Assembly (NCBI RefSeq): GCF_030272615.1
Contig: NC_081407.1
Location: forward strand, 270,477,870-270,541,869
Direction: 5' to 3'
Origin: Cryptomeria japonica
Taxonomy: Eukaryota; Streptophyta; Pinopsida; Cupressales; Cupressaceae
Length of the DNA stretch: 64,000 nucleotides
Shown here: piece after piece, positions 46,472 to 59,061 of the stretch
Position numbering within the stretch: the first letter of the stretch is position 1
Layout of the letters: each line of letters begins with the position of its first letter
The notes under the pieces: generated by a model
What the model was told of the DNA's origin: nothing
The model's database searches: none
What the model saw: only the letters and a program-made list of their open reading frames with translations
Translations under genes and position numbers: made by a program

Positions 46472-47239
46472 ATGGAAGCTAATTTCACCCTGAAATCTTC
46501 AAAACTGATGCCGACATTTCATGGTCCTGTTCCGCCAAAGAAACTAGAGAGAATGTTTCTCACTAAAGACCCGCTGCTTCTAAAAGCGGTTCAATTGGTT
46601 TTAGGAGAAGAGGTGGTTGTCATTGGTCATTGCTACAGGTGCAGAGCAGACATTTACTCGTTGCTCCTGGCTTGGGGTCTAGTGCTGGGACACACAATTA
46701 AAGAGGTGTGAAAGGTGTTGTAGAGACTAATCCCAGGGGAATATCTGTTAAACCTGTAGTCCTTGCTGGAGTGGGCAGTGCCGGGATGGGGATTTAATCT
46801 TGCAGAAGGTATCCCGAAGGCAAATGAGGAGATGAAGGCACGTCACTCGCGCATTTAGTTTCTTTGACGACGTGAGGAAGTTGAATTGTGGTTCAAGGAT
46901 GATGCGCAGAGAGGCTGGGAAGGGCTTTTAATCTTTGTCTAGATCATGGACATAGAAGATGTGATCAGGCAGGAGGGTGGCAGGAGAGCGGTGAAGATCA
47001 TGAGCCCTAAGAGGTGAATAACAAGGAGACTGTTCGCAGAACTAGCTAAACAGGCGAGAGATTATGCAGATGGTGGATGGGATGGCGGGGTGGTTTCTCC
47101 GAGCCAACGAGGTGCAGCAAGCACGAAGGCAGGAGGAAGAAGGAAGCGACAACAAGCTGAAAGTCGAAACTCTCGCCGTAATTGGGTGACTGGTGAATCG
47201 AGTGCCTCGGCTACAAGAGGTGTGAAGGAGGAATCATGA
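46472..47239 (+). pseudogene. Unrecognised ORF downstream of LINE RNase H
   Basis: ATG 46472 opens MEANFTLKSSKLMPTFHGPV, then KKLERMFLTKDPLLLKAVQL and YRCRADIYSLLLAWG, up to a TGA at 46709. Coherent reading continues past stops and shifts: EEVELWFKDDAQRGWEGLL, IMDIEDVIRQEGGRRAVKIM and LFAELAKQARDYADGGWDGG, then a basic Arg/Ser-rich tail (RRKRQQAESRNSRRNWVTG) to TGA 47237-47239. The N-terminal third is alike to the ORF at 28816-29622. I know no domain for it. The basic tail suggests nucleic-acid binding, which is inference only. Confidence 0.6.
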
Positions 47240-47640
47240 ATAGGTCATACAGGCATGGTACCCATAGGTGCCAATTTTCTCTGCTCTTTTTTATCAATTA
47301 ATTTCACAGTTGAACTTTATATTTCAGTTTGAAACGCCTAATTTTTGATAGGCAAGATGTAATAAGTTTTTTCATACTCTTAAGTTTGGGGGGGATGTGT
47401 GGGTTTCATTATCTTCGTTCAATTGTAATGCTTTAAGTTTAATTAAATAAAATTATATATTTTACCGATCAAAAAATATATATATATCATTTAAACTAGT
47501 GAATATTTTTATCCATTCGGACGTATGAAACAATTGAGGTCTTTTGTCTACTTTTACATATTTGAAGTTGTTTTATTCAATATATTCTCTGCATGCACCC
47601 AATAGTTGTACAACTTGATATTAGTTTTCCCTTTATGATG

Positions 47641-49189
47641 GATAACATAAAAAGACAGGAGCCAACCTTTAAGGGCCCATTATCTGTTCGGAACTGTATT
47701 CCAGGGATGAAGTGCAAGCAAACCGGGAAACCTCTGTATCAAATTGAATCAACAACAATGTGATTTCACTTAGCTAGATAAGATAGGTTTTCGATAGCGT
47801 ATGTGCATATGTGTGTGCCAGTTAACAAAGCATATTTCAGTCAAGTTGATGATACTTTGTGCATGTGCAACATAGAATTATGGCCTCGGTTTTAAATTAT
47901 GGTTTGAATGAGTGTGTGAAATTAGACAGTGGATAGAAGTGGGTATCTTCTCATAGCTATCTGCAACCTTACTTTAATATACATCTTCAAAAATATTCCA
48001 TACACAACAGACTCCACACACTCCTAAAGATCTTCTTTCTCTATATTACTCTCACATCTCTCAAATAAAAATATATATAATCTTTGAATGGGATATTCAT
48101 ATCAAACAATACGCCCTTTCAACTATACATTGCTTAACATTAACAAAGATTAGTTTCCAAATCTGCCCTTGTTAAACCTCTTTATAAATCTGCATACTTC
48201 ATTTATTCATAACTTCTCATTTATCCAGCATTTATTCTTCTTTTACAAATGTGTCTGTAGATATGTCTCAGTATTTCATTCACCAAAGCATAATGCATTT
48301 GCTTGAAAGTTTCTAAAGCCCTTGAACGAATCCCTTGCACACATATCCAGCTGCAATCTACTTTACGCATATCCTGCAACTCATGCATTCCATGAGAAAC
48401 CGTTATTGGCACAACCTCGCCTATTTGAAGTTCATTGGTATGCAAATTAAGGAATTTAAAATTAAAAATTTAGGCATTATTATAAGGTAGCAGAGAGATT
48501 TGTGACAAGAAATTGACTCTCCATTTTTTGAGGCAGCCATTGATCAATTCACAAAGAAACTTCTGTTTGAGTGGGTAACTAATTGACTCTCCATTTTTTT
48601 AGAGATTTTAGATGATTGGCAACCAAATTGTGTTTGGAATTGTGAAACCCGTAACCCCTAAATACATAACAAAACCATAGGGCAGAAAAAGAACTATTCT
48701 TGACAGAAATGATAAATATCAAAGAAAATCTAATAGTACAGGTTCATATAATACAACCAAGTTAAGTATTACCAAATTCTGAAATAATGATTAGAAATAT
48801 AATCATCCATTCTTTGAAACTCCCTATAGTCTCGGCTGTCTATTCAGCATACAAATTACTATTACCTGATAATAGGTAGATATTTGTTATATCCTATATA
48901 CTAGACGGGTACACGATCTTTCATATTGTTTATACATTCTTCATCCATTGCACAATTGAGAAGCCAATATATTTGAAAAAAACATTAACAAAGTTTTGGA
49001 AACAAATCTTTCACTATATGAGATATTCCATATTCCTTTGGTTTCTTATGTGTTTTTTTTAATCTTTCTAAGGAATATCTGCATTTATTTGTTCAGACTT
49101 CCATATTAGTACTCAGTATCAATTTTTTTTCTAATTTTCATTGCATTGAATAGTAGTTTATCATGTTTTTATATGAATTCCTTTTTTTT
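47641..49189. other. Spacer without recognised genes
   Basis: AT-rich. A direct repeat AATTGACTCTCCATTTTTT occurs at 48511 and 48581. A 74-codon minus-strand reading (48221-48445) has no recognisable domain. Confidence 0.5.
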
Positions 49190-49241
49190 TTTTTGAAATT
49201 TATCATTTTTCTAAATAGTAACTTATGATTTTTTTTAGACT

Positions 49242-49567
49242 ATGGATTTGCCATCTTACAAAGAAGAATTTTGTGGTCAACAAGACCAAACACAAACAAC
49301 AACAAATCGCCACCAAGCCCATCAAAGTCAACTGGTTTGAATGGGTTTGTTGAAACTCGTTTGGAAAGAGCAACCAAAGCTTTGGAACACTGTGTGATGT
49401 CAATCATCGATGATATCGAAAATATGACTCTTGAAATAGTAAATGTTGAAGAGCTTGACATTTTACAAGCACAAGAAATGCATGACATTTACCAGTATGG
49501 CTTCACAGTATTGGACGCCACAACAAAGGCAGGCAATGAGCGCCACAACAAAGGCAAATATTTATAG
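49242..49567 (+). pseudogene. Unrecognised small ORF, copy A, frameshifted
   Basis: ATG 49242 gives MDLPSYKEEFCGQQDQTQTT. A small deletion near 49310 then shifts the frame, and the rest (ERATKALEHCVMSIIDDIEN, then MTLEIVNVEELDILQAQEMH) is read one frame over to TAG 49565. The same protein is in frame in copy B. The ATG follows a TTTTTTTTAG splice-acceptor-like tract. I do not recognise a domain. Confidence 0.55.
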
Positions 49568-49755
49568 TAGATTTTGATACGTAGGCCAAATGATAATATA
49601 CTTGTCATGTTGTAAATATTTATAGTAGATTTTGATACGTAGGCCAAATGATCGTATAGTTGTCATGTTGTAAATATTTATAGTAGATTTTGATACGTAG
49701 GCCAAATGATCGTATAGTTGTCATGTTCTAAATATTTATAGTAGATTTTGATACG
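49557..49755 (+). repeat. 58-bp minisatellite, about 3.4 copies
   Basis: TATAGTAGATTTTGATACG recurs at 49563, 49621, 49679 and 49737, exactly 58 bp apart, with TAGGCCAAATGAT in each full unit. In copy B the related unit occurs only as separate, diverged copies (52680 and 52853), so the expansion is specific to copy A. Confidence 0.93.
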
Positions 49756-50712
49756 AACTTCAAGGTGTTGTTAGTATAAATGTACATGTAAAAAAAATTG
49801 TTTTCGTATTGTAAATATCTATCTAAAAACATCCGTGTTATTGTAAAGTCTTTGTAAAGTCATTAATGTTTCACATGTTTTTTTCATATACATACAAGTT
49901 GAAAATTTCTTATAAAGTTGATTTTGATTAGTTAAATTCAAACTATACTTTAATTTTTTAATTTGATAAATTTTAAAGTAAAATAAAACTATTGAATTAA
50001 ACATAAATATTCATGTATTACTTATGAATTTTAACCAAAAAGAAACATTAAACAAAATAGACTTAGTAAATAAAATCATAATAACAAGAGAAACAAATAA
50101 TAATAACAAGTTTAATAACATATGAAAAATAATAGAACAAAAAATACAATATAATAATAATATTATCTTATTCATAATAAAATTGATTATGATAAATCCA
50201 ATAAATAGTCAATATAATATCAAATTACATAATATTATGTATTATTTATATAATATTTTATAATTCAATATTTTAATACAAACTATATAATATAATATAT
50301 TAGAATGAAATAAAATACACTATAACATTTTCCTATTAAAAATAAATAAAATAAATTTATATAATACGAACTATATACTATAATATATTACAATAAAATA
50401 ATAACGATTTAAATAAATTATTAAAAATAATCAAACAATAACTACAATATAAAAGTATTAAAAAATAATAATAAAATCAAATTTTATAATTACAATAAAT
50501 AACTGATGTATTATAAATATTATATATGGAATATTATGTATTGTGGTATATATAAAACTATGCAGTAATAAATTATTAAATTTGATAATATAATAATATA
50601 TAATATTTTATATGAAAAGTAAGGAAATCTATATGATAGATTATAATTTAAAAATGATATAATATTCATGAATTAAATTGATATTTCAACATATTATTTT
50701 ATTATAATTATT

Positions 50713-52222
50713 TTTTATTTTCTTTGTAAAAAGGGGTAAAGACTTATTCAATCAAAAAGCATTACAAAGTAAAGGCCTCAAACCCACCAAGACAAGACCA
50801 AAAGCACCAACAAACACCAACATAAACAACACTACGTATTCCTGAGACATCATGCAAACTTTGCTTACAACGACCTGAGAATCTGACTCACAAATAATTC
50901 TCCTCCAACCTAAAGAATAACCTCTATCAACCGCAATCTTAATAGCAAGAGCCTCCATCAAATTATTAGAGTGTTGACCTTTATAAATAGAGAAGAAAAA
51001 GACAACATCACCATCATTACCTCTTACCTATACCTCCAATACTAGCATGACCGGGGTTCCCACGAGAGGAACCATCTGTATTAATCTTCAAGACCCCAAC
51101 AAGAGGAGGCATCCACCTCCCCTGTCTACAAATCTTCTGCTTAACATAGCGGGGTCTATTACCAACAAAGCAACCCACCATACTACCCCCCAAGTTCAAA
51201 TTCCTTACAATAGCATAATCACCAAAATTAATGCGTTTAGACATATCACACTTTGCATAGATAGTCTCCTGAAGCATGCTTACTATCTTCTACCATAGAT
51301 GGAAGCTCCCAAATTTGGAGTCACAAAAAATCCTACGGTTCCTTTCCAGCCAAAGATTCCGGATAATCAAAGCAGGCCTAATAGCCCAAGCCACCAGAAG
51401 AAAAGATGTCTTTGTAGGAGGTCTGCCCAAACTCTCCCAAAATTCAAGTAAGGAGGTAGCATGAATACATGCATGTTGCCATGCCTCCCACCACTTATGC
51501 CAAATCTCGTTAGAGAAGGGGCATAGAAAAAACAAATGGGAGTTGCATTCCTCGTTGCGCAAACAAAGAACACAAATAGAAGGACCCTGAAAACCTCTCT
51601 TGTGAAGATTCTCCCATGTGAGGCATTTCCTCTGAACAAGCAAGCATAAATTTTTTTTACATTTAGGCCAAGAAAAGTTGTTCCAAACCTTCTTCCACCA
51701 GGGCACATTTGCCAGACCATACAATTGTTTATCTAACATAGCATAACCTTCAGCAACAGTAAATTTTTCTTTTGGACTGGGACTCCAAGCAAGAGTGTCT
51801 CTCTCTATAAGAGAACTGCATATCCTACCCTTCAAGATAATAGCCAAATCAGCACGATCCTCAACAGAGCCTCGCAAAGGCCACTCATGAGGATCCTTCT
51901 AGCAAGTCACCTCCACCTGACCTATACGCTTAACCACTTTAAAATTCTCCACCTTAACCCATCTAGCATCAGTAAAAATATTGCAAAGAGACTGAAGATG
52001 AGGGAAGCTAGAAAGAATAGGAGGGTGACCATCCCAAGAGTCCTGCCAAAACAGGGCATCAGAGCCAGTGTTACAAATCCAGAAAAGACCATCCTTAATA
52101 AGTTGAGCTCCCTTCTTAAGAGTGTCCTAGATACAAGAACCCTTGCCCGTCACAACAAGACGTGGCACATCCTGGATGTCAGCCCCTAGAAGGTACTTAA
52201 AAGTAAGAATATTTTAATCTTA
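50713..52222 (-). mobile_element. 5'-truncated L1 LINE (LINE 3)
   Basis: It carries only the C-terminal part of ORF2 (zf-RVT and RNase H) on the minus strand. The short direct repeat TAATTATT at 50705-50712 and 52223-52230 is a possible target duplication, but the sequence is AT-rich, so this is tentative. Confidence 0.82.
50735..52195 (-). pseudogene. LINE ORF2 C-terminus (zf-RVT, RNase H), broken
   Basis: From the right: a linker (52190-51880), then WKKVWNNFSWPKCKKN and KCLTWENLHKRGFQGPSICV, with CVLCLRNEECNSHLFFLC as the zf-RVT cysteines (51600-51520), then LIIRNLWLERNRRIF. RNase H follows with VLKINTDGSSRGNPGHASIG (about 51080), a gap, and MMEALAIKIAVDRGYSLGW, then IICESDSQVVV (50960-50860). 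The last catalytic segment is degraded. The frame is broken at about 51290, 51010 and 50880. Confidence 0.85.
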
Positions 52223-53574
52223 ATTATTAAATAATGATAAGAAATGTAAATTTATGTGGTTTAATAGTAATTTTATTTTTTTTATATAGATTATGGATTT
52301 GTCCTCTTACAAAGAAGAATTTTGTGGTCAACAAGACCATACGCAAACCACAAATTCTATAAACGGGCCAACAAGTCCATCAGAGTCAACTGGTTTGAAT
52401 AGGTTTTATGAAACTCTTTTAAAAAGAGCAACCAAAGCTTTAGAACACCATGTGATGTCAATCATCAATGATATCGAGAATGTGGCTCTCGAAATAGTAA
52501 ACGTTGAAGAACTCAAAATTTTACATGCTTGTGAAATGCATGACATTTACTAGTATGGCTTCACGGTATTGAAAGCGTTCCAACAATTCCTTCATGATCT
52601 ACAAGGCGACGAGTGCCACACCAAAGGCCAATATTCACATGTAATCTGTGAAGGATTTGTTGAGTTTTTACGCCAATAGGCCAAATGATAGTATACTTCT
52701 CATGTTATAAATATTTATAGTAGATATTGATACAAACTTCAAGTATAAATGTACATGTAAATTTTTTTTGTTTTTCTATTGTAAATATCCATCTAATTTT
52801 TTTTGTTTTTGTTATTGTAAATATATAATTGTTGTTATTTAAAATATAATAGGCCAAATGATAGTATACTTCTCATGTTGTATATATTTATAGTACATAT
52901 TGATACAAACTTCAAATATAAATGTACATGCAAAAAAAAATTGTTTTTGTATTCTAAATATCCATCTAATTTTTTATTTATTTTTTGTTACTGTCAATAT
53001 ATATGTGCTTTAATTGAAATATTCACATGTTTTTTTCATATACATGGAAGTTGACAATTTCCTATAAATTTGATTTGGATTAATTAAATTCAAACTAAAG
53101 TTCATTTTTTTTATTTGATTAAATTCAAAGTAAAATTAAACTATTGAATTTGAATTAAATTAAATTTCAACATAATGAAAATTAACATAAATTTCCATGT
53201 ATTAGTGATGAATTTAAAATAAATAAGTAATTTAAACAAAATAGACTTAGTAAATAAAATCATAACAACAAGAGAAAAAATAATAATAAGTTTAGAAAGA
53301 GATTAAAAAACAATTGAAAAATAAATACAATACAATAATATTTTATTAATAATAAAATTGACTATGATAAATCCAATAAATAGTGGATATAATATGAAAT
53401 TGGATAATAATATGTATTATTAATATAATAATTTATAATTTAATATTTTAACACAAACTGTACAATTATATAATCATAATTTAAATAACAAATGAAAAAA
53501 ATAGAAAAAGCAATACACTATAATATTTTCTTATTAAAAATATCTGAAAAAGAACTACACTATAATATTATGTT
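52223..53574 (+). repeat. Duplicated leader segment, copy B (left part)
   Basis: Direct repeat of 49190-50712. It is interrupted at 53574 by the full-length LINE and resumes at 60314, from which it leads into the Helitron gene. Confidence 0.82.
52293..52679 (+). pseudogene. Unrecognised 128-codon ORF, copy B
   Basis: ATG 52293 to TAG 52677 in one frame, broken once by TAG at 52551 where copy A has CAG (Gln). It reads MDLSSYKEEFCGQQDHTQTT, LKRATKALEHHVMSIINDIE, NVALEIVNVEELKILHACEM and FLHDLQGDECHTKGQYSHV. The ATG follows TTTTTTTATATAG, an acceptor-like tract, so it may be an exon. It lies on the Helitron strand 8 kb upstream (1.8 kb if the LINE is removed). I know no domain for it. A role in the Helitron is only inferred from position. 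Confidence 0.5.
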
Positions 53575-53580
53575 TTTTTT

Positions 53581-54159
53581 GGTGGGGGGGGATAAGTGCT
53601 ATCTTACTGGGGATAACGCCCTATATTGCCATCATTGTATCAAAATTACATATGGATTATCTTCTCTGACATATTACAAACCTAGAGCTCCACATATCAA
53701 ATCATTGATTCCCCCAATCTAGACCCTACTAACTACCACCAAATACTAGACTGCCCATTCCTCTGAACCATATGTGTAAAAATACCTCATTTACAAGACC
53801 CCCTAAAAACCTCTAACTTAGCCATCTAGAATAGTAACCTAAACAAAGACAAATAAGAATATGTCATAATTACTCTTCAAGTCATTGGCTTTCTCCTAAA
53901 TTGAAATCCAGGTTCGCTACCACTGTCTGTTATACACCAAACATAAGCTATATTATTGATCACAGATCCTTCACTTCCAATCTCAGCCATAACCAAAACT
54001 ATGAACTTCCTCTGGGGAGACACTGCCCTCTATCGCTACTCTATGATGATACATCCAGACAAACCTGCGTTGCCTAGGAGGATCTAGTCTATTCAGCCGA
54101 TCCCTTGCCTTGGATGTGCTAAACCATTAACACCTTCCAATCCTACCAACCTACACAAT
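53581..54159 (-). other. 3' UTR of LINE 4
   Basis: Untranslated 3' region between the ORF2 stop at 54160 and the poly-A end. No ORF is seen. Confidence 0.6.
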
Positions 54160-54292
54160 TCAAGCCACTTCTTCCTCTGTCATTTCCACCCCCTTATTTG
54201 CTAGCATATCTGCCACTTTATTGTTGTCTCTGAAAGTATGGGCAATCGAAAAATCAGACAACTTCTCCATCCAGAATTTTATTTGCTCCACC

Positions 54293-55074
54293 TGTAGACA
54301 CCTAAAATTGTCTAGTCTAATTAAATAAATATCTTTATTTATTTAATTACTTTAGCCTAATTCTTCTATTAATTAAATAAATCTTTATTTATTTAATTAA
54401 TTCATTTATCCTCTTCTAGCCTTATTTCTCATTTAAATAAATACCTTTGTTTATTTAAATTGTCCTTTTTCTAAATTAAATAAATATTTAATTTATTTAA
54501 TTGATTCCACTTCTTCTATTAATTAAATGAATCTTTATTTATTTAATTAATTCATTAACCTTTTCTACCCATGACACATGTCATTCATCTCTTAATTCAT
54601 ACACTACCTACCCTCTCATTATTTTCTTATTTCCTCTACCTACCCTCTAATCATAGTTGACCATTTATCTTTTACACCTCTTAATCTTATCCCATTATTT
54701 CTTAGGGTGTCTTCTATATAAGGAGATGCTTCCTTCATTATCAAACCCGTGTTGACTGATCAATCGACTACACTACGCTTTCGAACTTTCATATGCGATC
54801 CTACTTGCAACCACATTTTCATTCTTTGTTGAGCTCTTGTGCACATAAAAAATCTGAGAGCAAATATATCAAGCAAGATCAATGGAGATAGGAAGAATGG
54901 AGATCCAAACCCTATTGGACATGTGATGGTATAATCTTTGTGATTTCATTTGATTTGCATTGTCTTAGGTAATCTTCATATGTTATGGTGGATCTTTGTT
55001 ATTGTTAGGCTAGGGTTTTGTGGTTGAATCAATTTAGCCTTTCATTATTGTTGTTTCCATTTTCACCGTATACA
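54293..55074 (+). repeat. Solo LTR of the Tat family inside LINE RNase H (782 bp)
   Basis: It runs from TGTAGACACCTAAAATTG to CACCGTATACA, in plus orientation, and matches the Tat LTRs at 11702 and 27120. The target duplication CCACC is perfect (54288-54292 and 55075-55079). It is the youngest event in a stack of Helitron-related DNA, then LINE, then LTR. Confidence 0.95.
54715..54722 (+). promoter_or_regulatory. TATA box in solo LTR
   Basis: TATATAAG, preceded by GTGTCTTC, lies in the same LTR position as the minus-strand TATA box at 27473. It is better preserved than the one in the 3' LTR at 12057. Confidence 0.65.
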
Positions 55075-58000
55075 CCACCCACTGTGTCATCTTCCATCTT
55101 ACAACTTGTCTTTTATTAATGGCATTTACGCATAGCATGGAGTCGCCCTCTAATTCCACCATCTGAAATCCTTTATCAACACATAACTTCAGCCCCCTCA
55201 AAAATGCCTCCCTCTCTTCTTCGTTATTGGTGGAGGACCCCAAAGAGTCGTACATAGCCCAAAGTAGATTCCCCTGTTAATCCCCGATTATACTCCCATA
55301 ACCTGACAGACTGGGATTGCCACGGGCCGCTCCATCATAGTTGAGCTTGACCCATCCTGGTCGTGGCTTCCACCATCTAACTCTCTCTCATTCATCCTTC
55401 TTCAACAAAGAGAAGCTAGCTAGAATCTTAAGTTCTCCCCAAGATTTCTACATATCCTTCATCCCATTTGGAAAAGTATCTTACTTTCTTATCTTGCACT
55501 CTAGCCATAACAACTTCACAGATGTTTTTTCTTATGTCTTTAATCACCCAGCCAACCGAGTGAGCCTTATCTCTGAAAATCCATGAGATCCTTTCCTTCC
55601 ATAACTTCCACATGATCATAGAAGGACCCACTATCCATATATCTCCCCACAAAGATTATTTCCCCCTTAGCAGCCAGCTACTCAGGAAATCAAACAGATT
55701 TTGTTGTCTGGCAATCTACCATCCAATCAAAGACAAAAATGAGTCCCAACATAAAGAAGAAAATGAACATCTAACAGTAAATGATTGGCCTCCTCCTCTT
55801 CTTTCACACATAATGGACAAACACTGGGCCCCGATATTCCTATCTGTTTAAGTCTCTCCCCTGTCAAAATATTCTTATGAATGGCTACCCATAAGAACAC
55901 CCCTGCTCTCGGTGCCACTCTCTTATTCCATCATAGACTAGCAGGTCACATACCTCCCGACCACTTCTTCATCAATTCATAGCCCAATTTTACATTGAAT
56001 TCTCCTGAAGATGTCGCACACTAGATAATCTGGTCTTCCTCCTTACCAATTGTTACCCTTCTACCCTCCAATTCTGCCATAATATTCTTTTTATCCATAT
56101 TTTTAATCAATCCATCATCCTCAACGAACCATTGTACTCTTTCCCCTACGCATCAAGTTTATTATGCACGTAATCCTCCACATATTTTCCTCACGTGTCC
56201 TCCAAAATTGGAACTACTGACTGATCTTCAAGGATGTCTTGCAAAGACACCCCTCCGTTCCATGAATCTCTCTAGAAACCTGCCTTCCTACCATTGCCAA
56301 CCCTCCAAGAAATATGCTCTATTATAATACTTCTATTCTCCCATAGAAATTTCCAAATCGAAGAACCACCTTCGGTGTTAGCCAATGTAAGAATCCTCTC
56401 AGGGTCATCCTTATCCAAATGTTTATGCCTCATAACTCTACACCACAACTTGTCTGGATGTTTATACATTTTCCATGTTAACTTGGCCCCCAATACCGAA
56501 TTTTATAAAAACAAACTTCTCATACCTACTCCCTCTTCTGATTTATCCACACACAATGTCCCAATTTACCAGTGGAATCTTCTTGGAATCCTTCGACCCT
56601 GATCATATGAACCTCTTAAAGGTGCTCTCTATTTTCTTGATTGTTTCTCTATTAATCTTAAAGCAAGACATCGTGTAAATAGGAACTGCTGACAACACTG
56701 CCTTTAACATCACAATCCTCCCTGTCTGAGAAAGACATGTATTCTACCAACTACTTGCTTTTGCTTGACATTTCTCTACCAATTCTGTCAACAAAAAGTT
56801 CCTACCCGCACCTTCGAAAAGAGGAACTCCCAATTATTTTGAAGGGAGCCTCTCTATATTGAAGCCCAGAATAGATGCTATCTTGTTTTGGGTTCTCTTA
56901 CCCATGTTGAAAAAGTAAATCTCTGACTTGTCTTTATTCATCACTTGCCCTGATGCCCAAAAACATAGTGTCATCCACGAATTGGGAATGGGATATTGGT
57001 TCTAGCTCTTCATGCACCTTAATACCTTTCCACCTTCTACTCCTCCTAGCTCCTTTAATCATCCAACTCAGAGCTTCTGCCATCAGCACAAAGAGAAAAG
57101 GGGATAAAGGGTCTCCCTTCCTGTGACTGTTATGAGATTTGAAAAAACCAAAAAGAGATTCGTTAATCATGATTGAGAATCTAGGCCTTGTTATGCAAGC
57201 TATGATAGTCTTAATCCACTCTTGAGAGAATCCAAATTTCTCAAGAACATTAACCAAGAATCCTCAAGAGACCCTATCAGATGCTTTACTTACGTCAAGC
57301 TTGATAGCCACACCTTGTTTCTTGTTGCTTTTGATAGAGTGGTATACCTTCGTTGCTAAAATTATGCAATCTGTAATGTCCCTACCCGGAGTGAATCCAT
57401 TTTTCTCTACCACAATAATGGAGGGAAGAATCTTCTTAATTCTATTAGCAAGAGCTTTGGTGAAGATTTTTAAAATGGCATTGCATAGCGAGATAGGACG
57501 AAACTCTGACATTAATTTACAACCATCTTTCTTCGGGATCAACACCACAACAGTGTTGTTCATGTTCCGAACAATTTTTTTGTGTTTTCTCATATCTACA
57601 TAACGATGAATATATCCTCTCCCATAAATGACCAACAACGTTGAAAGAAGCTAGTCGAAAATCCATCTGGTCTCGAGGATTTATTTGGATGTAAATCGAA
57701 GGTTTGATTTCTTCTTTTGAAAATATTTCATTCAAATAAGCATTATCCGCATTATCCTCCGGGGAGACCACTTTGGGAATCCCTTCTAGAATCTCTAGAT
57801 ATTACTCTTCATTATATACCCTTCCAGGATTATAGAGAATCAACTCAAAATGTCTAACCGCCCCAGCACCAATCTCTTCCAATTCAAAACACCACTCCCC
57901 CTATTGTTCTTATTTTTGTCAATCTTGTTCTGGCTCCTTTTGGCTTTGATCGAAGTGTGGAAGAAGCCCGAATTATAATCTCCCTCCTTGAGCCATAGGG

Positions 58001-59061
58001 TTCGGGCTTTGTCTTTCCAATAGGACTCCTCCCTTGCAAGAATCTCAGCTAGATCTTTTTTAATATCCTTCTCCTTCCTGAACTTTCCTTGTCCCATTCC
58101 GTATGCAATAACTTTGGAATTCAAGTTTTCCAACTCCTCCTCTATTTGTGCTATTTCTACAAAAATATTTTTAAACTGACTCGCATTCCAAGTTTTCAAC
58201 TTTTGTTTTATATAATTCAACCTACTAGTGAATCAAAAATTGGGTGTGCCCTTGAAAATTTTGCTTTCTTGCCACCATTTTTCCAGATGCTCAATCGGCG
58301 TTTGATCCTACCACCACATTGACTGAAACTTAAAATAACTTTTCCCTTGGAAATTCGTCCTCTCCACTCTCAACAAGATGGGAAAATGGTCAAATGCTGA
58401 GAAGGGAAAGATCGAGATAGAGAATGAAATCTCTCCATCCACCCAATTTTTTGAGATTAAGAATCTATCCAACCTTTCAGGTATACTAGTGAATCCCTCT
58501 CACTTATTCGTCCATGTGAACCTTCCATTGTTGGGTTCGATATCACACAACTGCAAATCAAAAACAAATCTACCAAAATCTTCCATAGCTTTACTCTTTC
58601 TAGCCAAGCCCCCTGCTTTATCCTTTAGACTTAGAATTGCGTTAAGTCTCCACCTACATTCCAATTTTTGAAACTCTTCCTATTCATCAATCCCCTCAAT
58701 GTGCTCCACAATTGCTCTTTGTCTTCCAGCTTTGAGGGTTCATACACATTGATAAAACTGAAGGAGAAATCTGAGTTGATTATACGACCTTCCCCCAAAA
58801 TCCAATTCTTACTTGACTTTGAGATCAACATACTAATGAGTTTCAGGTTCCACATAACACCCAATCCTCCTGACTGACCATTGGCCTCCTGAAATACTCT
58901 GTCCCAATATACTACAAAACTTCACGAAATTAGCCCCACTTTCCTAGTTGAACTTAGTCTCCTAAATAAACACAATCTCAAGATTCTCCTTGATGAGACT
59001 ATGCTTCAACAGTCTTCTCTTGTCAAGGGTGAGAGTACCCTGACATTCCAAGAGAGTATTC

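Larger units (their letters stand above)
45920..47480 (+). mobile_element. 5'-truncated LINE with an extra ORF after RNase H
   Basis: Comparison with the uninterrupted duplicate at 45375-45680 marks both ends. The element starts inside RNase H and ends in an A-rich tail (CCGATCAAAAAATATATATA). Between the RNase H stop (46220) and the tail lies a second ORF (46472-47239). A clean target duplication is hidden by the AT-rich junction. Confidence 0.8.
45790..47640 (+). repeat. Local duplication, copy split by a LINE
   Basis: The left part (45790-45919) ends in CCAATTATAGAC. The right part (from about 47480) resumes with ATCATTTAAACTAGTGAATA. Between them lies the 45920-47480 element. Confidence 0.85.
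49190..50712 (+). repeat. Duplicated leader segment, copy A
   Basis: This 1.5-kb stretch (small ORF, then AT-rich tail) is similar along its length to 52223-53574 plus 60314-60555. Similarity includes the start ATGGATTTGYCMTCTTACAA, CTTAGTAAATAAAATCATAA in the tail and TATAATACGAACTATATA near 50365 and 60397. The two copies are direct repeats separated by the LINE at 50713. Confidence 0.82.
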
